From NCBI GenBank assembly GCA_001970855.1, contig LSSN01004139.1:1-21129 (forward strand): DNA of 21,129 bases. Reading direction: 5' to 3'. Position numbers and translations under genes: made by a program. Below the pieces are notes generated by a model. That model was not told the origin of the DNA. It ran no database searches and worked only from the letters and a program-made list of their open reading frames with translations. This DNA is from Smittium culicis. Lineage: Eukaryota; Kickxellomycota; Harpellomycetes; Harpellales; Legeriomycetaceae. This document shows positions 1 through 9,559 of this stretch, piece after piece (the stretch's first letter is position 1; each line of letters starts with the position of its first letter).

Positions 1-42
1 GTGGGTACGGAGCCGCTAGAGCGGCGGAGGGGAGTCGGGTGA
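1..42 (+). pseudogene. C-terminal end of a non-LTR retrotransposon reading frame (cut by window edge)
   Basis: Thirteen codons followed by TGA at 40-42 read VGTEPLERRRGVG. The minus-strand segment ending at 10308 reads VGMELLERSRGFS and then TGA. The two match at 9 of 13 residues and share the stop position, so both look like the 3' end of one element family's ORF. The second copy lies about 150 bp downstream of a recognisable LINE reverse transcriptase fragment, which is why I assign this piece to the same family. It is GC-rich and stops abruptly at an AT-rich tail. Whether the element is intact upstream cannot be seen from this window. Confidence 0.5.
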
Positions 43-2371
43 AATTTTTTATAATTTTTTTATAAATTGTTAATACTTTTTTTGCTTTTTTTTTTGTTAA
101 AATAAATTACATGTGAAATAAATGGGGTTATTTTATTCAAGATTTTTTTCCTATTATAAAAATAATTTATTCAATTAACAATATTCAGTTTACATCTATA
201 TCAGAATTTTAAATTTTTTATAGTGGTATTTTTTTAATACAATTTTTTTTAATTGTAGTAATATTTTTGCTCTAATATTGCGAGAATAGTTTTTTCTATT
301 ATTATTTTTTTCACGCTTGTATTGACTAGTTGATAGATTTTTCAGTTGGCGTCTTGTTTCCATTTTCCATTTTTAGTGCATTTTTTATACATGAATTTTT
401 CATTTGTTTTGCTTATTATATATTTGCGCAACTTTATCAATCATTTCTACTCTATATCATTCTATCCAGCATATCATATATTTTTATATTTTATAAATAA
501 GTTAAAATTTTACTTTTCATAGTACAAGCTATTTTATAATGCAATTTTATGATATTTTTTTGAATTTAAAGCTCGATTATTATTAATTGTTAATAATATT
601 TTATAAATTTTAGATTGATGAATATTGGATTTAATTTGGTTATAAAAAAAAACTTGAGCAATATTCTTTTTGATCGTAAATATCCTATACCGATAGATAG
701 TTAAAACAAAAGAAATCAAAAATCATACTAGAAAGAACGTTGGAACTATTTTAAATTGAAAAAATAGAAATTTAAAGCATTGAATTCTAAAATAAATTTT
801 TATTATAATATTTTTGTAATTATACACTTTATGTAATTTTTTTTTAATCTACATTTTAAATGTATTATTGTTGCAATTAAACTTATTCAATTACTTTTTA
901 AATTATTCTTTGCTGAAATAAGTTATTATTATAATTATATTCTCTTATAAAAATAATCTTTAAATTTGTATTTTTTTAAGTTTTAAATAATTAGAAATAA
1001 TTTAATTTTTTTCATGAACCTGAATAGAGTTTAATTTTTTAAAGCCACAAATTGTTATTCCCCGCCTATTATAATTAATTTTATCAAATATTCCATCTAT
1101 TTCGATAAGTTTTGATTACTACTATAATTAATAGTAAATTTTTACATTTAAAGTTTTATATTTATCTAGTTTTGTTTATTATTAACTAGATTTTATATAA
1201 TTATAAACTATCTAGTAATTTTCAATATTTTTTCTAGATCAGAAATAAAAAATTTTAATTCAAATTATCTTACAACAAAAATTAATTATGTTTATTATAC
1301 TATTATATACCCAAATAATTCTTAACAAGAATTAATAATATAATTTTATTATTTCTCTATCTGAATTTTTAATATTTACACAGATTTAAAATAATAGCTA
1401 TTATAAATAATGTGGTATAATTTTTCTTTTGATTAATATTTTATAAATTTTATTTACTCTAGATAATTATAGATTAAAAAAAACTAATTTTAACATTTTG
1501 GGTGATAAATTTTGCTAATATACCAGAAACATAATTAATTAAAAAATCTTATTGTTGAATTATGTATTTATAAATTATTTTGTATACACTACCTTTATTA
1601 TATAAAAGTACCAATTATATTAATTAATGATTAATGGTTAAAAAATTTAAAAACTTGGCTAATTGATATTTGAAATCTTTTTACATAAAAAGCTTTTTTC
1701 CGATTACCTGAATACAATTTTGATTTTATAAATTTCATGATTATACCTTATTAATATAATATTCTAATATATATTATTAAAAATAAATTGTATCGATATT
1801 ATAATTATGATCCATTTATTATAGTACCTTATAAAAAGTTATTGCATCTACAAATACGAATTAACAAAATTTATAAAAAATATTTACTAGGCTAATTAAA
1901 AAAAATTCTGGAAGTATAAAACACTTTAATACTCATATTTAGTAATATATAGCTATAAAATGTATTTCAAATAAATTTTTATTTTATAAATATGAATTAA
2001 TGAAAAAGCTAGCTTAAATCATTTTTTTGTTCCTATTTTATTGGATTTTCCGAGTTTTTAAAAGTAAAAACACAATACTAAATAATTAAAGATTTTTTAG
2101 CTGAAATTTGCTACATAATATGCAAAATAATATATATTTGCTTGAAATCTCTATATTTTATTTGTATTAAAAATAATTTACTATCTAAATACATTATTGA
2201 TTATATTTATTTTAAAATTAACAGTAAAAACCAGAATTCAGAACCTTAAGATAAACTTTTTTATTTGAAATAAGTTGATATATTCTAAAATAATCTTTTA
2301 TAAACTTAATATACTTTTAAATTAAGTTTAGGATTATAAATTTTGATCAATAATCCTTTGTTTTATTATAT
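43..2371. other. AT-rich region without recognisable features
   Basis: The region is very AT-rich with frequent stops in all frames and homopolymer runs. The longest frame (61 codons, minus strand, 534-719) is low-complexity Ile/Lys/Asn/Tyr sequence with no motif, and I treat it as chance. I see no RNA gene. Confidence 0.7.
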
Positions 2372-2575
2372 AAAGTTAATTTAGTCTTAGACGACTATTA
2401 ACTATTATTATACTAATGATGGATTCATATTAAGTGTTATCATCTTTATTAATAAATCACCGAAAACTACCAATAAAATTAATATAAAAGAAACAAATGA
2501 AAAAAAAAATTTTTTTTACATATAAAATGTTATGAAAAGCATTCTCGATAACCTTATCATCTTTTCGCAAAGGTA
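2372..2575 (+). repeat. DIRS left (3') terminal repeat
   Basis: Positions 2418-2575 are the inverse of 6474-6632 with scattered mismatches and short indels. They share the ATGGATTCATATTAAGTGTT block, the TTTATTAATAAATCA block and the CATTCTCGATAACCTTATCA block. Positions 2374-2430 are also inverted at 2611-2668, so the outermost part is unique to this end and to the internal complementary region. This is the downstream end for the minus-strand genes. Confidence 0.88.
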
Positions 2576-2610
2576 TAACATAAATGGGAATTGGGTGGGT
2601 GGAGCTTGAT

Positions 2611-2702
2611 ATGAATCCATCATTAGTATAATAATAGTTAATAGTCGTCAAAGACTAAATTAACTTAATATTATACGTCATTTGATTGATTCATATTAAG
2701 TG
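2611..2702 (-). repeat. DIRS internal complementary region
   Basis: Positions 2611-2668 are the near-perfect inverse of the left outer end (2374-2430). Directly after, 2671-2702 is the inverse of the right outer end (6613-6645), sharing TTATACGTCATT and ATTCATATTAAGTG. The segment therefore spells the joined outer ends of the element. In DIRS elements this arrangement is thought to template completion of the ends and formation of the circular intermediate. It overlaps the last codons of the recombinase frame, whose TAA is at 2671-2673. Confidence 0.88.
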
Positions 2703-3561
2703 ACTCCAGAGGCATTATCACTTGTGTGATGTTGGTTGACGCAGTGCGTGAAAAGCGATAAAAACTATCAAATATTTCATAATTTGACCAGAATCCTTGA
2801 GCGACGATTGAGTCGGAGGGGATTCCTGCGTTTGCCACTATGGTTGCTACAATAGCTCTCGCCTTCGAGGTAGGTATATTTGGTGGTCGTGCAATCCTAT
2901 CTGAAATAATGTGTATATTCCTAGTTATACTATTGATTGAAAATGGTTTGTTGAAGTCATTAATATAACGGAATAACCTATTAACTATAATTTTGTTGTC
3001 GTTAATGTGCGGTGTTGGGCACAAATCTTTTGCAAACCTTGATCGATATACTCTATATGCTTCGACAGGGCATAGAATTTTTTCAGCGCGGCAGCTGATT
3101 TCACAAGGCCTAATGATTGGGTGGCCCTTACATTTCTCTTTTGGTGCTACGATGACCAGCTTTAGCGTTCCGTCGATTGTTGTGGTCTGTGCGTCGTCAA
3201 TGCGGTGTATAACGCTCGTGCGCATAAAAACGCATACTGCCAGCAACCAGCATGTTTTACTGGTCAGGCTCTTGATGTTTAGTTGTTCGTTATCACCTAT
3301 TTCTCTGAAGTATTCTATGATCGGCGATATATCCATAGAAGGCCTAATGAAACTAGTTATAGTCGTTTCTTGCAGAACTATTATTAATCTTCGCATGCAG
3401 TCGTTTTCACTTATTGACTACGGATTGGGTACCAGCTGACAGATAGCTAATTTATACATTTTGATCGTATTTACGCTCAGCTTCGATTCGGTATATATCT
3501 ATGCCAGATAATTTACTACGCTCATAACTGATATTGCAGAGTCCTTATATCGTTTTCTGTG
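2671..3561 (-). pseudogene. DIRS tyrosine recombinase (broken)
   Basis: The intact stretch is 241 codons from the ATG at 3396. Catalytic features of the phage-integrase fold are visible: the first Arg in FMRTSVIHRID (R59), the second Arg in SKARAIVAT (R180), Trp in AQGFWSNY (W203, at the second His/Trp site) and the nucleophile Tyr in FDSFYR (Y213). The same frame continues upstream with core-binding-like sequence (KLSVNTIKMYKLAICQL, 3483-3433), but TAG codons at 3420-3418 and 3501-3499 interrupt it. The ATG at 3396 is therefore unlikely to be the original start. The enzyme would integrate the circular cDNA, replacing the DDE integrase of LTR elements. This frame is continuous with the RT/RNase H frame upstream. 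Confidence 0.88.
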
Positions 3562-5580
3562 CTAGTCCTTATATTTTTGCTGGATTGGATAGTATGTCGA
3601 TCTTCTCCTAACTGACCTGTTGACTATTAAAGATAAGTTCGATTGAAGTGTTGGAGACACCTTTGTCCTTGAGGACGCTCCGCTGATTCTCCATGCCATT
3701 AGAGTCCAGTCCCTGTTCTTGGTGAGCGGGGACTTTCCGCTTTTCGGATCGGGGACTACCTCAGTTGCTTGTAGAGTTTGTGGCTGTGAAATCGATAGTG
3801 CTAACATTCCCGGAAACCAAATCTCTGACTTTCATGCGGGTGTAATTACAGTCATTGTAATCCGCTCTCGCCTCGTCTTCTGGACTATCTGTGCAATCAA
3901 GTTCCAGGGCGGGCAGCAGTAAGGGTGCCTCCAACCTTCCCAGTTGTACCTCAGCGCGTTCTGTCCTATAGATTGGCGGTCCGGATACCAGCTGTAATAT
4001 TTTGGTATCTTCTTGTTGATCGCTGATGCAAAGAGGTCCACGTCGTGCTTCCCGTACCTCTTTTCCAATTGGTAAAATGCTCTGCTCGAAAGTGACCATT
4101 CTGTCATTGCCGTTAAGCGGCTCGGTGCATCCGCCGAGTTCAGAACTGACGGAACATACGTTACTTGTGGCCTGGTATTCGTCTTCAGGCATTGGTCCCA
4201 TAGGCTTTCCGCTATACTGAGAAGTTTGGGTGAGGTAGTTTCACCGAATTTCCTTACGTATGCTAGGGTGGTAGTATTGTCTGAGTAGATCAGAACCGAC
4301 CGGCCCACCGCTTCTTTCAGTTTCAATGCAATTAGAACGGCAAGTAGCTCCTTTCAGTTGATGTGGAGTGTTGCCTCTGATATTTTCCATAAACGAGAGT
4401 AGCTCTTGTGGCCAATAACGACACCCCAGGCAGTATCGCTCGCGTCTGTGAATATCTCGATTTCTGGGGTTTCCTGAAGGAACGACAGACCATTCCATTT
4501 CTTCAAATGGTCCCTCCAGAATAGTAGATTCTGAATTGCTTCATCTGATAGAAGCACCTTCAATTTCCATGAATCATTCTTCAACCAGGATTGTTTCTTA
4601 TGCTTCAGCAGTCGGCGCAGCATTAATTTTCCGGTTAATAGCGCCACCGACATCGCTTGTGCCTTTCCGATAAAGCTCGCTAAGTATCTGAGCGACGTCT
4701 TCCCAGCGCTTATCAGTTTTCCTGCTTCTCTTCGTAGGTCGCGGATCTTTGATGTTGGAACTTTCAAGGACATCTCCCTGCTGTCTATGGTCATAACAAG
4801 GTGTATGATTCTCTGAGAGGGGATCAGCTCTGAATTGGCCGTGTTTATCAAGTATCCCAGCTCGGTAAGCTTCGAATGTATTAGCCCTGTGTGTCTCATG
4901 CATACTTCTTTCGATTCTCCTACTATTATCAAGTCGTCCATTCCAACAAAAGTGCAAGTATTTTCTGCACGACTTCTTGATTAGAATATGAAGGAATGCG
5001 TCCTTCAAATCCAGGGACGTCATATAATCCTTTCTCCTGATTATCTTGCAGATTGATTGCAGGGATTCCATCTTGAAGTTCCTTTCATCGAGACGCTGGT
5101 TCAGCTTCCTAAGATCCAATACAGGTCGTATCTCTCCCGTCTTCTTTGGAATGCAGAATAAATTGCTGTAGAATCCTGGGCTCGGATTATCCACCTCCTC
5201 TATGGCCCTATTTGTTAGTAGAGATGCCACCTCCTTCGTCAGGATCTGGTGGGCCTCGCGGCTGAGCTTCTGCTTGTATCGCTGAGGATGCGATGTTAGT
5301 GGTGGAGGCCCCGTCAGGATATCTTTTTGGGGACACTGTGGGTTTTTCGTAGAATAGATAAATTCTTTTTGTGGAGTCGGGCCATGCTTGGGTGGCTGTA
5401 TTTCTCGCAAGCATGGCCCGCCTCTACAAAAAGACTTTGCCATTTCTCCTCATAATCCTATCTGTTCAGTTCCAATTTCTTGAAAGGTATTTGGAACCCC
5501 TTCTTCACGATGTTCCGGACCTATTGATTGTCCGTGAGCTTTTCCCAGGCTCGTCTAAACATCGAGAGGCGCCCTCCCAC
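3562..5580 (-). pseudogene. DIRS reverse transcriptase, RNase H and methyltransferase-like polyprotein (broken)
   Basis: The order along the minus strand is as follows. A conserved leader, GGRLSMFRRAWEKLTDNQ, is followed by TAG at 5523-5521. An RT core lies in another frame (5443-4937) with FYSNLFCIPKKTG, RPVLDLRKLN and the motif A sequence SLDLKDAF. MDDLIIVGES (4941 onward) carries the catalytic MDD. RNase H has IFTDASDTAWG, a conserved Glu just after TGA 4356-4354, and YSDNTTTLAY. A DIRS methyltransferase-like segment has VDLFAS and a CPPW box, with TGA at 3834-3832. WFPGMLAL and a linker follow, up to TAG 3564-3562. Between motif A (FCWNG) and MDD the whole motif B region is missing, so a deletion joins the two halves at about 4940 and also changes frame. 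The product would copy element RNA into cDNA. This copy cannot. Confidence 0.9.
5365..5433. repeat. 26-bp inverted repeat (hairpin) inside the pol leader
   Basis: Arms 5365-5390 and 5408-5433 are complementary over 26 bp with two mismatches, around a 17-base loop. The centre of each arm is GGGCCATGCTTG or its inverse. The hairpin lies where the pol frame changes, between the GGRLSMFRRAW leader and the RT core. It is not part of the terminal repeats. Confidence 0.85.
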
Positions 5581-5600
5581 TGGAAGAGCGGTTGAAGCCA

Positions 5601-6422
5601 TTATTGGCTCCCTCGACCCCTGCCCCTGGCTCCCTTCTGAAATTTCCTACGTGAGGCATTAGGAGCCAATCTTGTCGCTGCAGCTTTGGCAATCGGTGCT
5701 GTTGCAGTACTGGAGCTGACAGGGCTCGGGCACCCTTCAATCTGCTGGCGCTCGCGAAAGAGCCTCCTGACTCTAGCGCGCTTAGTAGGTTTGATCGCGG
5801 CTAGCTGAGTCTCGAATTTTTCGTTATCCATGAGTGGTTTTACGTTGGATTCCACTACTTGCTCGGGTTTTCCTGTGAATGACGTTCCACTGTGCAAGTT
5901 GTCAAGCCTAGACTGAGTTGCCATAAATGCTATATTTACCATTATGCATCTAATTGTGTTTAAAACATCAACAACCGGATCATCTATAGTCAGGTTTGGA
6001 TTCGACTGAAGCATCCTATGTATAAAATAGTCAATCGGACGCGTTCCATGTTTCAGTGCGATTTGAATTGAGTAGAAAGCTGCGTCCACCTTCTTGACTG
6101 AGCCATGAGCCGCTTCGTTAATCGGGGGAGGGTTGTATCAGACCTTGCTGCTCTTGGGGAAAATTTAGATCGCCTCCTTCTTCTCTTCATCGGTGAGCAT
6201 CGTTCTGTAAAATTCCTCTGACATTGATGGGATAAGACTTTCCAGTTCTGGCTAAACATTAGGAACTGTTACCGGGCTACTAACTGATATATTTTGATCG
6301 TCCTCTGATGGCGGATCAGCTGTCTTGCCCACGGTCAGATTATCAACTTTGGAAGTTAGTTCGTTAGTCGTGTTAAGAATACTTGCGATTACCGCTTCTG
6401 AGATTACTGTTTCTGAGCTCAT
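5601..6422 (-). pseudogene. DIRS gag-like protein (three internal stops)
   Basis: A single frame runs from ATG 6422-6420 to TAA 5603-5601 (273 codons) but contains TAG (6254-6252), TAA (6167-6165) and TGA (6140-6138). The 162-codon stretch after the last stop is open. The N-terminal part is acidic and Ser/Thr-rich (MSSETVISEA...). The middle has the helical segment typical of these gags (FYSIQIALKHGTRPIDYFIH), and the C-terminus ends in a basic Arg-Gly tail (KGARGRGRGSQ) fit for nucleic-acid binding. It sits directly behind the right terminal repeat, which would hold the promoter, and immediately upstream of the pol frame. The start is supported by its position after the repeat. I assign gag by position, the basic tail and general likeness, since gags are poorly conserved. 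Confidence 0.75.
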
Positions 6423-6473
6423 TATAGAAGAAAATAAATTTTAAATTGAAAATCCTAATTATTGCTGGTAGAG

Positions 6474-6648
6474 TACCTTTGAGAAAGAAAAGATGATAAG
6501 GTTATCGAGAATGCGTACCATAGCATTATATATGTAAAAATAAAAAACTCATTTCTTTCTTTTATTTTAATTTTATTGGTATCTTTCGATGATTTATTAA
6601 TAAAGATGGTAACACTTAATATGAATCCATCCAATGACGTATAATGTT
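6474..6648 (-). repeat. DIRS right (5') terminal repeat
   Basis: Positions 6474-6632 are the inverse of 2418-2575. The outer 6633-6646 extension (CAATGACGTATAAT) is found again only in the internal complementary region near 2671. It lies upstream of the gag start at 6422, so it is the likely promoter-bearing end. No promoter element can be singled out in such AT-rich sequence. Confidence 0.87.
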
Positions 6649-8391
6649 TATCATTTATAATAAATGTATAATATTTAATCTAGATATCTAAATAATTTAT
6701 AAAATGCCTAAAAAATTACAAAAAAATACTTATGATTGAAAATATGAAACAGGAAAATGATATATTAAATAAAATTCTGTAATTTAACACTGATGAGATT
6801 TTTCAAAAAATTTTATTTAGATACTGAAATAAAACTCTAATATTAAACTAACATTTATCATTTCAGCTGAATTAAATTTTTATATATAAACATATCCATA
6901 GCATTTTAATCATTAATATAAATGAATCTTAGTTGTTTAAATTTACAGCAGATGTTTTTGAAATTTTAGATTATGCAGTTGTAAAATTTTTTTGAGATTA
7001 GTCTAAAATTTTCACAACATAAAACAATCATAAATACGATAATTAGTAGAATTAAAATGAATGCTTAAACACAAATTATTTATTCATTTAAGTGATAAAT
7101 TAAAAATATTTATACGGGCCTCCAGCTAATAAACACAAATAATATAGTAATTTTTTTATAATTGATCGACTAAAAAGACATTTCTATTTAGAAGATATAG
7201 TTTTAGGTTTTTTTTTCCTTCCTGCGATTATATTGACGCAACTATTTTATTAATTTATTATTCTATTAATCATGATAAAATTCTAAATCGATGGTATATA
7301 ACTATATTTATTTTTATTAAGGTTTATAAAATAACTTATCATATATATAAAATTCTAAACCTTAATTATTTTAAAACATATCAAACAATATTTAAAAAAA
7401 ACATGTGTTATGGTGTTCAAGATAATTTTCGTTAATTCAGAATTCTCATAATCGGCGTGATACAATCATCTAGCATAAATAAAATTCATAAATTAGTTTT
7501 ATTGGATTTTTTTCATTTCAGAGGCTTTTATAAGTAGCATACTTCATTTATTTTAAACTACTTTAATTTAAATGATTTATTTAGTCCAATATTTTAGCAA
7601 TTCGAATAGTTTTAATTAAAATTATCAATAAAGATAATAAAAAGATTAGCTAAAATAATAGTAGTTATTATTTTAATGAGATTATTTTCTCGAATATTTA
7701 ACTGCAATTTAAATAACTTATAATAATTTTTTAATTTTTTAATTTTTTATATGTTATCTTTATTTCAATTATATCTTAATTTCCAATATATTTATCCATA
7801 AAATTATATAATCAATTTTTTTATGCTAAATTATATACCAATAAGATAAAATATATCCACAAGAATCCACAATTATTATAAATATTAATTCGAAAATAGT
7901 TGAATTCAGAAAATTTTTAAAAAAACTTTTTGAATTAAAATAATTTTTGATACCAATTATCTATGGAATTTAAAAATGAGTATAATTCAACTACAGATGA
8001 TTATTAATTATTAATCTTACTTTTCAATTGACTCAATTTTTAATTATATAATGAAATATTATTCTATTAACCCCAAAATAAATATAACGATAAAGTAGTA
8101 TTCAGTATTATATGAATTTTTTTTATATATTATTAATAAATCAACTTTATAATGATAAAAAGCGTTGATGTGAACTGTACACAAAATATATTTTAACGAC
8201 GAGCAAGGCTCAAAAATATATTTAAATTCTGACGAATAAATATATTTGGAAATTAAAATAGACTATCGACTCGTAATATATAAACTAAGTTGTATTTTAA
8301 AGAATATTAATGACCCAAAAATAAAATTAAAGGAAAAATATACAATAATATAAATATTAAAAATCGCAATGAATTTATAGTGAAAAATTAA
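6649..8391. other. AT-rich region without recognisable features
   Basis: Dense stops in all frames, poly-A and poly-T runs and no frame of note. I see no coding, RNA or transposon signal here. Confidence 0.7.
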
Positions 8392-8498
8392 ATATAAAAT
8401 ATAAAATATAAAATATAAAATATAAAATATAAAATATAAAATATAAAATATAAAATATAAAATATAAAATATAAAATATAAAATATAAAATATAAAAT
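8392..8498 (+). repeat. (TATAAAA)n microsatellite, about 15 copies
   Basis: An uninterrupted 7-bp tandem array spans about 107 bp without a visible variant unit. Such perfection suggests recent expansion. It ends abruptly at a GC-richer segment beginning CCCAGTTCGAATCGG. Confidence 0.97.
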
Positions 8499-8637
8499 CC
8501 CAGTTCGAATCGGATTAATCATATGCCGAGTAATTGGTTTTTTTCGGGAATTGAATGGTTGTAGGTAAATAATATGGTGAAAGTTGAAATAAAATTTTCA
8601 CATAAAAAAATCAAATCAAATTTTTTATAAAAAAGTA
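8499..8637. other. Short unassigned segment after the microsatellite
   Basis: It starts with a GC-richer stretch (CCCAGTTCGAATCGG) that resembles a tRNA T-arm, but no cloverleaf can be built. The rest is AT-rich and has no frame. Confidence 0.5.
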
Positions 8638-8639
8638 CT

Positions 8640-8953
8640 AAATTTCCAAATATCTTTCCTTTATCCCATCGAAAAAATCAATAAAAAAAAACCCTCGATC
8701 CTACAGAATAAATTTTTTTTGGAACGAGCTTATTTCCATGACTGCCTATAACTTCAGTAATTCAGCCTTCTTTCAGCAATTCTTGGGCGGATTTTTCGGT
8801 TGGTATATTGATCACATTCCATTTATGTACGCAGCCGGTAGACCTGTAGAGAAATTTATTAGTATTTGAATATTAGTTTAAATATGCATTGCACAAATTT
8901 TACTATTATTTTAGTTTAATTTTATTTATATCTTACCAATAAAATTCTGCGAA
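8640..8953 (-). pseudogene. Unidentified dispersed coding repeat, copy 1
   Basis: The minus strand starts with an AATTTTATTGGTAAGATA motif (8953-8935). The frame from 8872 then reads SNTNKFLYRSTGCVHK, WNVINIPTEKSAQELL and ITEVIGSHGNKLVPKK, with one TGA at 8764-8762 and the next at 8680-8678. Copy 2 at 18531-18745 encodes a clearly related peptide (SNTNKLLYQSTSCVSK, NVIIHTTKRSIQAFL, GFIT). Amino-acid-level agreement in the presence of DNA divergence indicates that this strand is or was coding. It has no ATG start. A CTACAG just before GTCTACC resembles a 3' splice site, but copy 2 reads CTACCAG there and the frame is open across it. I do not recognise the family. A transposon-encoded protein is the most likely source, given several copies in 13 kb. 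Confidence 0.6.
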
Positions 8954-9349
8954 TTAATAAAATTAATTTAATTTAATCCTAAAGAGTAAGCAAGATATAT
9001 AAGTCTTAAAATGAATTATTATTTATGAATAATTAAATAATTTTTATCCTTTGCTATTTAAAAAAATATTAGGAGAAAAAGTTATGATTAAAATCATTAA
9101 ACATATCATATCTAGAATTCGAATTCTAAATTTCATTTATAAACTAAATTATCCTAGAAATTAAATTATAAGCATAATTTTAAATTTTCTTATTTAATTG
9201 TTTATTAGATAATAATTCCATTTCAGTATGATAAATAACAGTAAAAATCTCGATTAGATTATGTTTTATTTTAATATTTAAAACTGGATGACCTCTATAT
9301 ATGGAATTTGGATTTTAGAGTGGTTTCTGTTATACAAATACAATTTTAA
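8954..9349. other. AT-rich region without recognisable features
   Basis: AT-rich with no frame of note. It holds a perfect 16-bp palindrome at 9113-9128 (TAGAATTCGAATTCTA), which I give no function. Confidence 0.6.
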
Positions 9350-9559
9350 TTGACGTTAAACTCTTTAATTGACACTGGAATTATTTTCATCAACACATAC
9401 AGTCAACATGATTCAATAAAAAAATATAACTTCAATACTCAATTAAATATTGATATTTTATATATAAAAAAGCAAATAATAAATGTAAATATGAATTACT
9501 GGTTCAAAAATATATTTATAATTTTTAATAAATCGTTGAATGGGTTAATTTTACGATAA
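9350..9559 (+). pseudogene. Possible relict retropepsin (aspartic protease) fragment
   Basis: This 69-codon frame begins after TAA without an ATG (first codon TTG). It reads LNSLIDTGIIFINTYS, where IDTG at 9368-9379 matches the active-site loop of retroviral-type aspartic proteases. Further on, KSLNGLILR sits where such proteases carry their second hydrophobic-Gly stretch before the ILG motif. The spacing, about 55 residues after DTG, is plausible. The usual small residue after DTG is Ile here and the final Gly is Arg, so it would be a decayed Ty3/gypsy-like protease. No reverse transcriptase or LTR is visible nearby. In a sequence this AT-rich, a chance match is also possible. Confidence 0.3.

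Larger units (their letters stand above)
2372..6648 (-). mobile_element. DIRS-type tyrosine-recombinase retrotransposon, decayed, about 4.3 kb
   Basis: Gene order on the minus strand is gag (6422-5601), RT, RNase H and methyltransferase-like (about 5580-3565), then tyrosine recombinase (about 3560-2671). This is the DIRS order. The ends carry non-identical inverted repeats (2418-2575 against 6474-6632), each with its own outer extension. The 2611-2702 segment is complementary to the left outer end followed by the right outer end, which is the internal complementary region that defines DIRS elements. There are no LTRs, no DDE integrase and no obvious target duplication. The outer limits are set by where complementarity to the internal region stops (about 2372 and about 6646), so they may be off by a few bases. 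The coding part is clearly more GC-rich than the flanks. Internal stops, a frame change and an RT deletion mean that this copy cannot be autonomous. Confidence 0.92.

Noticed and set aside
534..719. Minus-strand 61-codon frame
   Set aside because: Low-complexity AT-driven translation without motif or context.
2457..2651. Minus-strand 64-codon frame at the DIRS 3' end
   Set aside because: It lies in the terminal repeat and internal complementary region, and its sequence is explained by those repeats.
2993..3439. Plus-strand frames across the DIRS element (2993-3439, 3719-3922, 4026-4220, 5371-5595) and minus frames 3761-4201, 4241-4498, 5208-5414, 5555-5740, 6053-6259
   Set aside because: These are shadows of the gag, pol and recombinase frames, which carry the conserved motifs.
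3562..6422. UGA read as Trp in a variant nuclear code
   Set aside because: UGA falls at two Trp sites in the DIRS polyprotein, but TAG and TAA also interrupt its frames, another Trp site is TAG, and at one repeat site UGA aligns with Phe. Decay explains all of it.
8392..8498. CRISPR-like array
   Set aside because: A 7-bp unit without spacers is a simple microsatellite, and the context is eukaryotic.
8498..8520. tRNA-like T-arm (CAGTTCGAATCGG) after the microsatellite
   Set aside because: The loop resembles TTCGAA, but the stem has mismatches on either strand and no acceptor, D-arm or anticodon arm can be placed around it.
8738..8869. Plus-strand 43-codon ORF with ATG and stop (MTAYNFSNSAFFQQF...)
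   Set aside because: It is antisense to the dispersed repeat. In copy 2 the plus-strand translation is full of stops, while the minus-strand peptides align.
9113..9128. 16-bp perfect palindrome TAGAATTCGAATTCTA as an operator or attachment site
   Set aside because: A short AT-rich palindrome is expected occasionally in 21 kb, and nothing next to it suggests regulation.
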